Assembly (NCBI GenBank): GCA_005402585.1
Contig: BIFP01000010.1
Coordinates: 1-57,900 of the forward strand
Length of the DNA: 57,900 nucleotides
Source of the DNA: Micromonosporaceae bacterium KJ-029
GTDB taxonomy: Bacteria; Actinomycetota; Actinomycetes; Mycobacteriales; Micromonosporaceae
Reading direction: 5' to 3'
Shown: positions 42,681-51,304 of the stretch, in pieces
How the letters are laid out: each line of letters opens with the position of its first letter
How positions within the stretch are numbered: position 1 is the stretch's first letter
Position numbers and translations under genes: made by a program
The notes under the pieces: generated by a model
What the model was told of the DNA's origin: nothing
The model's input: the letters and a program-made list of their open reading frames with translations, nothing else
Database searches by the model: none

Positions 42681-43643
42681 TCAGGCGCCGCTGGCGGCGG
42701 AAGGCGACATCGGCGTGCGGGTCACCAGGCCGGCGGTGCGGTCGTAGCGGACCGGGATCGGATCGGTGAGTTCGCCGACGAACTCGCCGTCGGCGTGCTC
42801 GACGAAGCCGATGAGCGCCCAGTCGCCCTCGCTGCCGGGGAGCAGCCGTGGCGCGTACAGGTGGGACATCAGGATCGGCTGGGCGGAGGCGATGTCCCAC
42901 GGTCCGTGCACCGTGGGCGCGGTGGCCACCCAGAGCCGCTCGTCGGAGCCCGCGGGGGCGGTGGCGGCGTTGGTGCAGAACAGCAGCAGCGGCTGCCCGT
43001 CGACGACGGCGACCTGCGGCACCTCGAGATGGCCGAATCCGGCCGGCGTGGACAGCGGAGGCCGGACGGTCCAGTTCAGCAGGTCGGGGGAGGTCGCGTG
43101 GCCGACGACGCCGCGCTGGTCGCCCGGCCCCTGATTGGTCCGGGCAGTGACGAGCATGTGCCAGCCGTCACCGTCGGGGTCGGGGAAGACCCAGGGATCG
43201 CGCCATGCCTGCTCGTACCACGTGTCGAGATCGAGTAGCTCGTACCAGGTGGGGTCGGCCTCGACGAGCGGGCCGTCGCCGTGCCGGTGCCAGGTGACCA
43301 GGTCGTCGGAGACAGCCAGGCCGATGCGCTGGACCAGGCCGTCCTCGGCTCGGCCGACGCCGGTGTAGAAGAGGTACCACCGTTGGTCCGGACCGCGAAC
43401 GGTGCAGCCGGTCCAGGTGGCCAGGTCGTCCCAGCCGGGCGAGTCGGCGGGGACAAGCGCGTCCGGCAGCAGGCGCCATTCGCGCAGGTCGGAGGAGACA
43501 GCGTGGCCGATGGTGGCGCGCCGGTGGCGACGGTCCGGGTCGAGCAGGGCCCGGGAGGCGCGCAGGAAGAACGCGTGCCACCGGCCGTCGTCGTCCTGGG
43601 CGTACCAGCTGTCCCACACCCAGTGGTCGGGCAGACGAAGCAT
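42681..43643 (-). CDS. GH32/GH43-like five-bladed propeller glycoside hydrolase
   Basis: A 320-aa propeller protein without a signal peptide. Blade motifs include WVWDSWYAQDDDGRWHAFFL, ATIGHAVSSDLREWRLLP, TWTGCTVRGPDQRWYLFYTG and DPWVFPDPDGDGWHMLVTA (the RDP-type motif), and GHLEVPQVAVVDGQPLLLFC, whose Glu may be the acid. This is the pattern of intracellular GH32-like beta-fructosidases paired with PfkB kinases. The start ATG 43643 lies 15 bp from operator CTAAATCGGTTTAG. Confidence 0.82.
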   Translation of the reverse strand: MLRLPDHWVWDSWYAQDDDGRWHAFFLRASRALLDPDRRHRRATIGHAVSSDLREWRLLPDALVPADSPGWDDLATWTGCTVRGPDQRWYLFYTGVGRAEDGLVQRIGLAVSDDLVTWHRHGDGPLVEADPTWYELLDLDTWYEQAWRDPWVFPDPDGDGWHMLVTARTNQGPGDQRGVVGHATSPDLLNWTVRPPLSTPAGFGHLEVPQVAVVDGQPLLLFCTNAATAPAGSDERLWVATAPTVHGPWDIASAQPILMSHLYAPRLLPGSEGDWALIGFVEHADGEFVGELTDPIPVRYDRTAGLVTRTPMSPSAASGA

Positions 43644-43658
43644 GGCGGCAAGGTATCA

Positions 43659-43672
43659 CTAAATCGGTTTAG
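43659..43672. promoter_or_regulatory. LacI operator in front of sugar-hydrolase operon
   Basis: Palindrome CTAAATCGGTTTAG (one central mismatch). The same site with one base changed, CTAAATCAGTTTAG, lies upstream of the LacI gene at 44916-44929. Positioned 16 bp before the hydrolase start, where binding would block transcription or early elongation. Confidence 0.8.
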
Positions 43673-43712
43673 CCTACGACGGGGCCCCGGCGCGGATCAT
43701 GCGCGGCGGGTT

Positions 43713-44738
43713 TCAGCCGGCAGGCGCGGCGACCGACCGGCGCCGTCGCAGCGGCATCGGTACGAACCGCGGCCCGGGGGCGTCGCCGTCGAGCAGCAGT
43801 TCCACCGCCCGGCGGCCCATCTGCTCGTGCGGGATGGCGGCCGTGGACAGCCCCGGGCGCAGCCAGGAGGCGATGGGGTCGTCGTCGAAGGAGATCACCG
43901 AGATGTCGTCCGGGATCGTCAGGCCGGCCTCGCCGAGCGCCTGGTAGGCGCCGAACGCGAGCCGGTCGTTCATGCAGATGATCGCGCTCGGTCGCTCCGG
44001 GCGGCTCAGTAGTGTGCGCGTGGCGGTGTAGCCGTGTTCCGGCAGCCACTCGGTGCAGAACCCCTCGCTGAGCATCGAGACGCCGGCGGCGGCGAGCGTG
44101 TCCCGGATGCCGCGCAGCCGCGCCTCGGCGGCGAGAGAGATCTCCGGGTCGCGTTCCTTGGGCCGGTTGCGCCCGATCAGGGCGATCCGATCCCGGTGTC
44201 CCCGTGCGAGCAGCGTCTCGGCGACCGTGACGCCGGCGCGTTCGTCGTCGGGCAGTACACAGGGCAACTGCTCCGAGCTGGTGGCGTTGAGCAGCACCAC
44301 CGGGCCGCTGAGGAGCGCCGGCGGCACCGCCAGCCGTCGGGTCGCCATGGCCGCGTAGATCACGCCGTCGACCTGGCGGTCGAGGATCGCCTCGATGGCG
44401 TACTGCTCGAACGCCGCGTCGCCCTGGGTTTCGGTGATGAGCAGGACGTGGTCGCGCTCGCGGGCAGCGTCCAGCGCGCCCCGGATCAGGTCACCGGCGA
44501 AGCGGGTGGTGGCGACGACGTCCGAGACGAACGCGATGGTGGCCGTCTTGCGGGTCCGCAGGCTGCGGGCGGCCACGTTCGGCCGGTAGCCGAGTTCCTC
44601 CGCCGCCGCAGAGACCCGCTGGTGCGCCTCCGCCGACAGCCGGGTGCCCTCCCGCCCGTTGAGCACCATCGACGCGGCGGTCTTGGACAGCCCCGCCCGC
44701 CGGGCGACATCGGCCAGCGTTGCCCTGTTGCGGCCCAT
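43713..44738 (-). CDS. LacI-family transcriptional repressor of sugar operon
   Basis: A 341-aa repressor. The DNA-binding head reads RATLADVARRAGLSKTAASM then VLNGREGTRLSAEAHQRVSA and LGYRPNVAARSLRT, with the hinge at NVAARSLR. The periplasmic-binding-type core (about 63-341) includes TIAFVSDVVATTRFAG, PSAIICMNDRLAFGAYQAL and DISVISFDDDPIASWLRPGL. ATG 44738 follows GGAGGA; the longer upstream frame is non-coding. Binding sites CTAAATCRGTTTAG stand upstream of both this gene and the hydrolase-kinase operon. The likely inducer is fructose or a related sugar. Confidence 0.93.
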   Translation of the reverse strand: MGRNRATLADVARRAGLSKTAASMVLNGREGTRLSAEAHQRVSAAAEELGYRPNVAARSLRTRKTATIAFVSDVVATTRFAGDLIRGALDAARERDHVLLITETQGDAAFEQYAIEAILDRQVDGVIYAAMATRRLAVPPALLSGPVVLLNATSSEQLPCVLPDDERAGVTVAETLLARGHRDRIALIGRNRPKERDPEISLAAEARLRGIRDTLAAAGVSMLSEGFCTEWLPEHGYTATRTLLSRPERPSAIICMNDRLAFGAYQALGEAGLTIPDDISVISFDDDPIASWLRPGLSTAAIPHEQMGRRAVELLLDGDAPGPRFVPMPLRRRRSVAAPAG

Positions 44739-44915
44739 GAGTCCTCCGTTCGCGGTCGTCCGTCCGACGCCGCTGTTGCCCATCATGATGCGTCGCGTCA
44801 CGGCCCCGGTCACCGGTGGCGGGCCGGGCGCTGGCGAGAGGTCCGGGTGAACCACATGTTTCCGGACCGTTGCGAACTCGTCCTTGACAGCCCCAGGTGA
44901 CGCGCGCATGCTCTG

Positions 44916-44929
44916 CTAAATCAGTTTAG
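44916..44929. promoter_or_regulatory. LacI autoregulatory operator
   Basis: Palindrome CTAAATCAGTTTAG, differing by one base from the site at 43659-43672. It lies 178 bp before the LacI start and overlaps the last codons of the phytase gene. Confidence 0.7.
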
Positions 44930-46438
44930 CGACGCTGTTTCGCCGCTGCGGAGGGCGCTGTTCCGGCAACCTCCGAGGTCATATTGGGTACCGCGAGCCG
45001 CAAGCCGGGAGACTCGGTGCGCGACGCAGGCACGTGGCCGCCACCGGCTGGCATCGGTGGCGACGGCCGCCGCCGGCCGTCGCTCGGCGAGGCGCGCGGA
45101 TGAGTCAAAGGGAGGTGGGTCGTTCCCGGCACGGGTGTCCACGGTCAGGGACATCGCGCGGGCGATGTCGCCCCAGGAGACGTAGGAGAAGTTTGTCGCG
45201 TCGCGCTCGTCGTCCACGTCGGGCCCGGTTTCGGGCTCGTCGTGCGTGACGAGCAGGCCCTGCCGGTAGTCGCCGACGGGGCGGTTCGTCACGGCGAGCC
45301 CGTCGGAGCCGTTGATGTCGTCGGCGCCGCCGACGCCCTTGACCCGAAAGCTTCCCAGCGCTCGGTTTGCGCCCTGGCGCTGGTAGACCGTGAACGTGTC
45401 GTCGCCCTGGCTCGACACGAGCACATACCCGGTCGAGCCGGGCCCGTAGTAGATGTCGACACCTTCGGCATCGGCCGTGAGCAGGTTCCCGCCGTAGCCC
45501 TTGGCGTTCGGGTCGACTTGCTGGCACTCCTCGGTATCGCTGTCGTAGACATCGTGGATTCCGAAGTCCTTGACCCGGTCGATGAGCGTCGGCTGGCTGC
45601 GCGACCCGAGCGGTAGCTGCAGCCGCCACAGGCCGACGTCCTCCTGCGCGGCGTAGAGCACACCCGACGCCTGGTCCACCGCGACGCCCTCGAGTTGCGG
45701 CAGCACGCCTGGCTCCTCGCAGGGCACCCAGGTCGTCCCGTCGGGCAGCGGGAAGCTGCTCGGCATGGCGAGTTGCTGGATGTCCGTGTAGCCGAGCTTG
45801 CCGCCGATCTCCACGATGCGGGCGGTAGCGATCGCCGTCGTTCCCTCCTGGGTGACGACGGCGTACGTCTCGCCGGGCCGCGGCTGCCAGACGGCGAGGC
45901 CGTAGGCTGTGTGCTCCTCGTCGACGGCCTGACGGTCGGGGTTGAACAGGAAGCTCTGGTCGGCTGCGGTGACTTCCGTCAGCGGGGTACGCGCCGCCGC
46001 GCCGGCCGGGTCGATGACGAAAAACCGGAGCTGGTCGTTGTAGCGGTCCGAGACGACGGCGACGTCGGCCCGGCGACCAGCCAGGCGGACGTCGTACGCG
46101 ATGTCGACGTTGTTGTAGCGGCCCGCGGCAGTGTCGATCCGCGGTGCCTCGGTGGCGGGCAGCGATTGGATCTCGTGCGAGCCCATGTCGTAGACCCGGA
46201 GGCCGCCCTCCTTGGCGGTCACGATCACGATCGACTTTCGGGAGTCCACCGGGTGGACCCAGATTGCCGGGTCGTCACCGGAGGCGTTCCCGCCAGCCTC
46301 GTCGTCGTACAGGACCGGGGTTTCGTTGTCGGTAGTCACGACCGCGGGCTGTGGGGTGGCGGCGCTTGCGTGGGGCGGCGCGAGCAGCGCAGCGACGACG
46401 GCGCCCACCGTCATTGCGGCGTTCAATGTGTACGTCAC
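44921..46438 (-). CDS. Secreted beta-propeller phytase (3-phytase)
   Basis: A 505-aa exported enzyme. GTG 46438 starts a signal peptide (AAMTVGAVVAALLAPPHASA); ATG 46414 is another possible start. The BPP blades are clear: GDDPAIWVHPVDSRKSIVI, GGLRVYDMGSHEI, NNVDIAYDVRLAGRRADVAV, CEEPGVLPQLEGVAVDQ and INGSDGLAVTNRPVG. The acidic residues of these blades bind calcium and phytate. It releases phosphate from phytate outside the cell. The C-terminal 70 residues after LTVDTRAGND look unlike phytase and may result from a late frameshift. Confidence 0.85.
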   Translation of the reverse strand: MTYTLNAAMTVGAVVAALLAPPHASAATPQPAVVTTDNETPVLYDDEAGGNASGDDPAIWVHPVDSRKSIVIVTAKEGGLRVYDMGSHEIQSLPATEAPRIDTAAGRYNNVDIAYDVRLAGRRADVAVVSDRYNDQLRFFVIDPAGAAARTPLTEVTAADQSFLFNPDRQAVDEEHTAYGLAVWQPRPGETYAVVTQEGTTAIATARIVEIGGKLGYTDIQQLAMPSSFPLPDGTTWVPCEEPGVLPQLEGVAVDQASGVLYAAQEDVGLWRLQLPLGSRSQPTLIDRVKDFGIHDVYDSDTEECQQVDPNAKGYGGNLLTADAEGVDIYYGPGSTGYVLVSSQGDDTFTVYQRQGANRALGSFRVKGVGGADDINGSDGLAVTNRPVGDYRQGLLVTHDEPETGPDVDDERDATNFSYVSWGDIARAMSLTVDTRAGNDPPPFDSSARLAERRPAAAVATDASRWRPRACVAHRVSRLAARGTQYDLGGCRNSALRSGETASLN

Positions 46439-47238
46439 GGCAGCGACACTGCGGCACGGAGATTGCGGCCGATTCGACCGGAGGTTGCCGTAGGTGAAAA
46501 TCGGGAATCACCGAAGCTTTACAGCACGTTACGTCGATGCCGACCGGCCTCGTCCCCAGGGCAACCCGTGCGATGCCAGTTACGCCCGATCAGGTGCTCA
46601 CAGCCGGCACGGCATGACCCATACCGGCGCGGCGATTGTTGGGCAGGACTCGGAACCCGCAACCAGCCGGAGACTAGTCTACCCCCATTGCGACCTGGTC
46701 CGTCGTCGAGACAGAGCCAACGATCGCCACGCTGGCCACCTCAACACGCTCGCTCTCCTGCAGCAACGGCGACGCCGCTTCTATGAGCCGCTGTCTGGCC
46801 TTCTCCGCACCCACGGTCGCCTCCGTCTTCGCCCGTACCCATCCCTGATGGGGCGCGTTCCATGACCAATAGCCGGCCGACCTTGCGAGGCTTCCGGATA
46901 CCGGTCAACCATGATCCGGCGACGTCCGGCGAGGCCGTCCGGCCGAAGCGGGCGACGACGCTGGCGCCTCCCCAGAACAGGTTGACCAGCGTGCCTATGG
47001 GACCAGGTGGTCGGGGCGTGCCGCTGCCACGGTCCTCATCCAGTCCTCAAGACGCCCGACCGCCGCCGTCGACGCTGAAAGATGCGGAGAGGCGTTTCTG
47101 CGCGTCAGGCCAGTCGAGGCCAGGTGGCAAGGTCGCTAACTCGATCTCTTATCGCATAGGTCGGTGACGGTCGACCGGCCACCGTGCGCGGGACGGTCGG
47201 GTGGCGACGAGTGGCCCGCAGGCCACCATGATGTCGGG
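46439..47238. other. Gene-poor spacer
   Basis: About 800 bp upstream of the phytase gene and before the small membrane gene. It presumably holds the phytase promoter. A single TTCACC-like element (complement at 46493-46499) recalls one half of an actinobacterial PHO box, but the direct repeat needed is not seen. No further gene is recognised. Confidence 0.45.
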
Positions 47239-47628
47239 GTGACCACGGTAGACGGCGGGCCGGAGGGCCCTGAGCCGGTGACCATTCGTGCACGCACTCG
47301 CGTGTTGCGCCTCGCGGTGGCGATTCCCCTCGCGGTAGTCAGTTTTCCGCTCCTGTTGCTGTGGGCATACCTCCTGCTCTGGTGGTTACCTGCGCTCACC
47401 GGTCCGGGTCCCAGCCCGTGCGATCCCGCCGTTGACGGGTGGGGAGTCTGCTGGCGTCCGGAGCAGCGGACGTTCTGGATCGTGGCCGCTGCGGTGGGGC
47501 TGTCGGGCGCGGTCTGCCTCGTGATCTCGCTGATCCGGCTTTCCCGAGCCGGCCGGTGGTGGCCGTGGCCAATCGCGGCGGCGGCGCTCCTCGTCTCCGG
47601 CTACCTGGCGTCGACACAGATTCCCTGA
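47239..47628 (+). CDS. Small hypothetical membrane protein
   Basis: A 129-aa protein with three membrane segments: LRLAVAIPLAVVSFPLLLLW then WIVAAAVGLSGAVCLVISLI and WPIAAAALLVSGYLA. A short external loop with CDP and GVCW, two Cys likely paired, lies between the first two. The GTG at 47239 is the likely start. Function unknown. Confidence 0.65.
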   Translation: MTTVDGGPEGPEPVTIRARTRVLRLAVAIPLAVVSFPLLLLWAYLLLWWLPALTGPGPSPCDPAVDGWGVCWRPEQRTFWIVAAAVGLSGAVCLVISLIRLSRAGRWWPWPIAAAALLVSGYLASTQIP

Positions 47629-47672
47629 GCCGGGGGCCAGGGGGCCCCGCGGCTCCTCACGGTCGCCACAGG

Positions 47673-47720
47673 TCTGACTACGGATCAGAAGGCTAGGGGT
47701 TCGAGTCCCTTCGGGCGCGC
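47673..47720 (+). tRNA. tRNA-Arg(ACG) 3' half (attachment-site remnant)
   Basis: The 48 bp contain a complete anticodon arm (TCTGA-CTACGGA-TCAGA, anticodon ACG), variable loop AGGCT, T arm with GGTTCGAGTCC, and the 3' acceptor strand CGGGCGCGC. The 5' half that should read GCGCCCG...AGCTC is not present upstream. It is not a working tRNA. A tRNA 3' half cut at the anticodon arm is what integrases of actinomycete integrative elements leave at one attachment site. Confidence 0.75.
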
Positions 47721-47949
47721 AAGATCAACAAGGCTCTGGCCTGCGGGAACGCGGTTCAGGGCCTTGCCTGTTTCTATCCCTTGTGGACGATTGGGTGCTC
47801 GGTGGCTGCGCGTGCGACGAGCATCCCCCTCGTGTTGGCCTGTCCGGCTGGCTCCTGCTCGGTACCCGTGGGTCTTGGTGATGTCGATCGGCCGCCCTGG
47901 AGGGGTAATCGACAAACGCAGACCGCTATATCTGGCTCGGCGGGTGAAC

Positions 47950-48633
47950 GGCTGCGTGCGATGACCGTTCGTCCTGCTGGAAGGTCCAACGCCGGCTGGC
48001 CGTGGAGCGAGGATGATCTGCCCACCGGACTCGCGGTCGTCGTGGACCTCGGTGTACGCCACCCGGGAGTGGTCGTCAAGCACGGTGTGATCGTAGGCGT
48101 AGCCGACCTTCGGGTTGTGCCACTTGCTTCTTGGCTTGCCCGGGTGGCGGCGCGGTTCTTCTCGCCCTGGCGACGGCCGACGTAGCGCCACCCACCGCCG
48201 TCGGGGAGGTCTTCACATCGACGTGGACGAGCGGTCCCGGGTGGTCATGCTCGTACCGGCGGACCGTTTCCCCGGTGGCTCGGTCCACGTACGAGAGCCC
48301 GGTTCAGCCGGGCATAGGTGAGGATGCGGTGCACCGTTGACGGGGGACGTCGACCCTGCTTGCGAGCAGAACCGGCCCTTCTCGCAACCGCATTCGCGGG
48401 CTCACGCAGCGCTTCGTCACCTGCTTGCTTGTCTTGGCCGGCGAGGTTTTCGGTCGTGATGATCAGTCGTGCATCGACTCACCGGCAAGGTAGCGGTCGA
48501 CCCAACGCATTGCGGTCGGCCAGGACACTTGGAACCGGGCAGCAACGTCGCTGATCGGCCACCCCTCGTTGACGACGAGGCAAGCGACCTTCAGTCGGTG
48601 GCGTGGGGTCAGGGCGGCGTTTGCATGAGCCAT
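47950..48633 (-). pseudogene. IS481-family transposase, decayed
   Basis: From ATG 48633 the minus strand reads AHANAALTPRHRLKVACLVV, NEGWPISDVAARFQVSWPTA and MRWVDRYLAGE, then a stop. Later, in other frames, come RYEHDHPGPLVHVDVK with the first DDE Asp, and WHNPKVGYAYDHTVLDDHSR with the second, then VAYTEVHDD. The third acidic region cannot be found. At least three frame changes have occurred. Its ATG overlaps the stop of the MFS gene by one or two bases. Confidence 0.75.
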
Positions 48634-49856
48634 CAGCGGGCCTGTCCAAGAAGCCGGGCGAATGGGGTGGCAGGAGTGTTGTCCCTGGCCAGTACCGCGA
48701 CGGCGGCTCCTGCAAGGTGGGTAACCGCAGCCGTGACGATGGCAGTCGCCATGCCGTGGTGCATCAGCGGGACGGCTGCAAGCGCGCCCGCGCCCAAGGC
48801 GGTGATCTTCAGGCTGGCTCCAGTGGTGAAGATCTGGGTGCGCAGTCGCTGCGGCGCCTCGGCGTGGCGGATGTGAAGCAGCGAGGCCAGTTGCGGGCCG
48901 TCACCGGCACCGACAATGACTGCGGCGACCAGTGTCGCAGCGGGGTTGTTGATCAGCATCATCGCGATCCCGGTTGCGACCGCAGCCGTGCCGGCTGTCA
49001 GGACCGCTGCCGGCCGGCCGAGCCCATCCTGGCGGGCGAGGACGGCGTTTGACGCCAGAGCGGCACCCGCCAGGACGGACAAGATGAGCGACCCTGCAGC
49101 CGGTGACCCGAACCTTGCCGCGCCGATGCTCGGGACCATGACCGCGAAGATCCCGAAGCCGAAGAACGCTACGCACGACGACGTAGTCGCCCACCGAAGA
49201 CGGGGCCGGCGCACGATTGCCAGCATTCCCGACCGCAGGTCACTCAACGGGTGCGGACGACTCGTCCGCGCGTCGACGGCAGCCACCGCGTCGGACGGGG
49301 TTGGGCCGGGGCGGGCCCAAGGAGCACACATGCTGCCGATCGCGAGCAGGGCGACGGTGAGGGCCAGCGGTGCAGCCCTGCCGCCAACCGTGTACGCGAC
49401 GCCCGCCAGAGCGGGGCCGACCAGTCCGGCGACGCTGTACGAGCTGGCGTCGAACACGACCAATCGGTGGGCCTTCTGCGGGTCCGAAGACGTCAGGCTT
49501 GCCGACCAGCCACCCGCCACGGCGGGCCCGAAGAGTCCGGTCGCTACCGCCAGGACCACCGTCAGGTGGTCCTGGCCTGCGTGCATGCTCGCCCCGATAG
49601 CCACCAGGCCGAGGGTGAACGCCACCAGCGACAACGTGAGCGGTGCAGCGGAGCGGCCACGGTCGATCCACACCCCCAGCAACGGGCCGCCGACGGCCGC
49701 CGCCACGGCGAGCAGACCGAAGACCGCTGCCCCGTCGCCGCGGGACGATTCCGCGAACGCGAACAACAGAACGGCTGTCCCGGCCATCTCGTTGCCAACC
49801 CTGGACGCCAACGCCCCGGCAGAAGGCACCATCCACACGCCGTAACGCTTTGTCAC
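48633..49856 (-). CDS. MFS transporter
   Basis: A 407-aa membrane protein with 12 segments. The first includes LASRVGNEMAGTAVLLFAFA, motif A region is LGVWIDRGRSAAPLTL, and HPLSDLRSGMLAIVRRPRLR is the central cytoplasmic loop. The layout is that of the small-drug or macrolide-type MFS efflux proteins (MefA-like group), but substrate is unknown. ATG 49856 is only 23 bp from the divergent CGNR start, so the promoters overlap. Its C-terminus abuts the IS481 remnant yet appears complete. Confidence 0.85.
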   Translation of the reverse strand: MTKRYGVWMVPSAGALASRVGNEMAGTAVLLFAFAESSRGDGAAVFGLLAVAAAVGGPLLGVWIDRGRSAAPLTLSLVAFTLGLVAIGASMHAGQDHLTVVLAVATGLFGPAVAGGWSASLTSSDPQKAHRLVVFDASSYSVAGLVGPALAGVAYTVGGRAAPLALTVALLAIGSMCAPWARPGPTPSDAVAAVDARTSRPHPLSDLRSGMLAIVRRPRLRWATTSSCVAFFGFGIFAVMVPSIGAARFGSPAAGSLILSVLAGAALASNAVLARQDGLGRPAAVLTAGTAAVATGIAMMLINNPAATLVAAVIVGAGDGPQLASLLHIRHAEAPQRLRTQIFTTGASLKITALGAGALAAVPLMHHGMATAIVTAAVTHLAGAAVAVLARDNTPATPFARLLGQAR

Positions 49857-49879
49857 TCACAATACGTTACAATGAACGC

Positions 49880-50434
49880 ATGTCGCGTTTCAAGGCAGGT
49901 GCCGTGCATGCAGTTCAGCGATGCGCGGACGTGATCAATGCCGCCAGCCGGGGCGACGGCGCGCTGACTGAAGCGCTACATGCTTCCGGGGAGGACGTCA
50001 CGGACCTGACCACCGAACAGGCACGCCACCTTCGCGACTCCGCGACGGCGTTGCGCGCCATCGCCGCGGCCGGTTCCCTCACCGAGGCGTGCGAGCTGCT
50101 GAATACCGTGCTCGCGGGATGCCGCGCGCCACGCCTCACCGCACACGAGGGCACCACGCCGTGGCACCTGCACATCGACAGCGACGACGCCGAATGGGGC
50201 GAGTGGTTCCTTGCCTCCTCGGCAATGGCCCTCGCCATCACGATCACCGAGACCCAGCAGCCACCACTCGGCATCTGCCAGGGCACCGACTGCGACAACG
50301 TCTTCGCCACACACAGTCCCGGACGAACGCGACGCTACTGCTCGCCTACCTGCTCCACCCGAGCGCGCGTAGCCGCTCACCGATCCCGTGTGACGCGCGC
50401 ACCCTCAATCAACGCGTCCGGTCAGTACATCTAG
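49880..50434 (+). CDS. CGNR zinc-finger (ABATE-domain) regulator
   Basis: A 184-aa protein. An alpha-helical ABATE domain (residues 1-125; DLTTEQARHLRDSATALRAI, LHIDSDDAEWGEWFLASSA) precedes a C-terminal zinc finger: GICQGTDCDNVFATHSPG then RTRRYCSPTCSTRARVAAHR. Four Cys (C..C...C..C) bind zinc, and the TRRYCSPTCxxRxxVAAxRxR stretch is the CGNR hallmark. Such proteins act as stress regulators. The 23-bp spacer to the MFS gene (containing AATACGTTACAATG) implies that it controls the exporter. Confidence 0.9.
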   Translation: MSRFKAGAVHAVQRCADVINAASRGDGALTEALHASGEDVTDLTTEQARHLRDSATALRAIAAAGSLTEACELLNTVLAGCRAPRLTAHEGTTPWHLHIDSDDAEWGEWFLASSAMALAITITETQQPPLGICQGTDCDNVFATHSPGRTRRYCSPTCSTRARVAAHRSRVTRAPSINASGQYI

Positions 50435-50514
50435 ACACTCAGATGATCAACGATGAGCTGCGAGCTCCCTATACCCCGGGCGCCGTCAGCCGCGAACCCC
50501 GCGCAGCTTCGAAG

Positions 50515-50711
50515 AGCCAGAAATGAACGACGAGTCTTTTCAGTTCTTCGCGTCGGCGGGCGGTGGCAGATTCGGGCTTGTTCCGCCAGTCGTAGTATCC
50601 AGATCGGGACACGCCGGTCCAGATGCACATCTGCACGATCGACGGCGCGGGGTTGTCGTTCTGACGTGAGGTTGCGTACTCGGCGTCGATGAACTCGAAC
50701 GTGTCGCTCAT
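50515..50711 (-). pseudogene. IS3 orfB (transposase) N-terminal fragment
   Basis: From ATG 50711 the frame reads MSDTFEFIDAEYATSRQNDN, PSIVQMCIWTGVSRSGYYDW and RNKPESATARRREELKRLVV. This is the HTH_21-containing start of IS3 OrfB; the rve integrase core with DDE residues is missing. OrfA and orfB overlap by four bases, where a programmed frameshift normally joins them. Confidence 0.8.
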
Positions 50712-51019
50712 CGAGGATCCCGGGCGAAGTACGCTGCGGCTTTTTTCAGGAACTCGTTCTCCATGCGCAGCTCCCGCGCTTCGCGTTCGAGTTGCCGTAG
50801 CCGTTCCCGCTCGCTGACGGTCAGGGCCGGCTCGTCGCCAGCGTGTTCACGCCGGTACGCGGCCACCCAATTTCCGAGCGTGCCGTCTCCGATCCCGAGT
50901 TCACGAGCGACCGCGGCGATCGGCCGCGATCCCTCGATCACCATCTTCACCGCTTCTTCCCGGAACTGCGGGGAGAAAGTCCTCTTAGCGCGTGGCACCT
51001 GTTTTCCTCTCCAGATCAA
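50708..51019 (-). CDS. IS3 orfA (transposase helix-turn-helix subunit)
   Basis: A 103-aa protein. RTFSPQFREEAVKMVIEG, RPIAAVARELGIGDGTLGNW and a C-terminal leucine zipper LRQLEREARELRMENEFLKK are all standard for HTH_Tnp_1 OrfA. It may still be made but cannot transpose without OrfB. Confidence 0.85.
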   Translation of the reverse strand: MIWRGKQVPRAKRTFSPQFREEAVKMVIEGSRPIAAVARELGIGDGTLGNWVAAYRREHAGDEPALTVSERERLRQLEREARELRMENEFLKKAAAYFARDPR

Positions 51020-51061
51020 CCAATTCTACTTGGTCGGCCTGTCCGGAAAACCCATGGCAGC

Positions 51062-51240
51062 TCAGGTGCCGGTGCGGTAGGTGGCCTCGGGGCTGGTGCC
51101 GAGGGATTCAGCGAGGAGGTCGGGGGCGGCTGTCTCGGTGAGGGGTGCGGCTGGGAAGTCCAGTGTGATGGTGCCGTCGTGGTCTGTGTGGGCCGTCAGG
51201 ATGCCGCTGCGGCTGCTGAACCGGACCGTGCCGGGATCTT
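51062..51240 (-). pseudogene. PhzF-like isomerase/epimerase fragment cut by IS3
   Basis: The minus strand encodes VRFSSRSGILTAHTDHDGTI, TLDFPAAPLTETAAP and LLAESLGTSPEATYRTGT. This is a middle part of PhzF-family proteins (RFxTRSGxLxVxxxxxGxxxLDFP). The stop TGA is the first codon of the IS3 end, so the gene was broken by that insertion. The N-terminal part, upstream of about 51240, is also gone. Confidence 0.65.
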
Positions 51241-51304
51241 CCCTGAATTGGTGACTTTTCGTCTCACCCATCTGGCATGTCCCGTTCTCGGTGAGGATGA
51301 GGGC

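Larger units (their letters stand above)
50515..51064 (-). mobile_element. IS3-family element, truncated
   Basis: Contains orfA complete (50708-51019) and only the first 60-65 codons of orfB. One end is intact: the terminus reads TGAGCTGCCATGGGTTTTCC starting at 51064 on the minus strand. The other end is lost near 50515, next to a 26-bp segment also present at 71-96. It is inserted in a PhzF-like gene. Confidence 0.75.

Noticed and set aside
43713..44738. LacI protein as regulator of the GH43 pair
   Set aside because: Its own and its neighbour operon carry CTAAATCRGTTTAG, unlike the TGTTAACGTTAACA sites at the GH43 genes.
46486..46500. PHO box in front of the phytase gene
   Set aside because: Only one TTCACC-like unit is present; PhoP sites need a direct repeat with 11-bp period.
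47685..48191. Frame ending in LARPKGLEPLAF as a protein
   Set aside because: Its tail is a translation of the tRNA-Arg fragment, and the rest mixes frames of the dead IS481 transposase.
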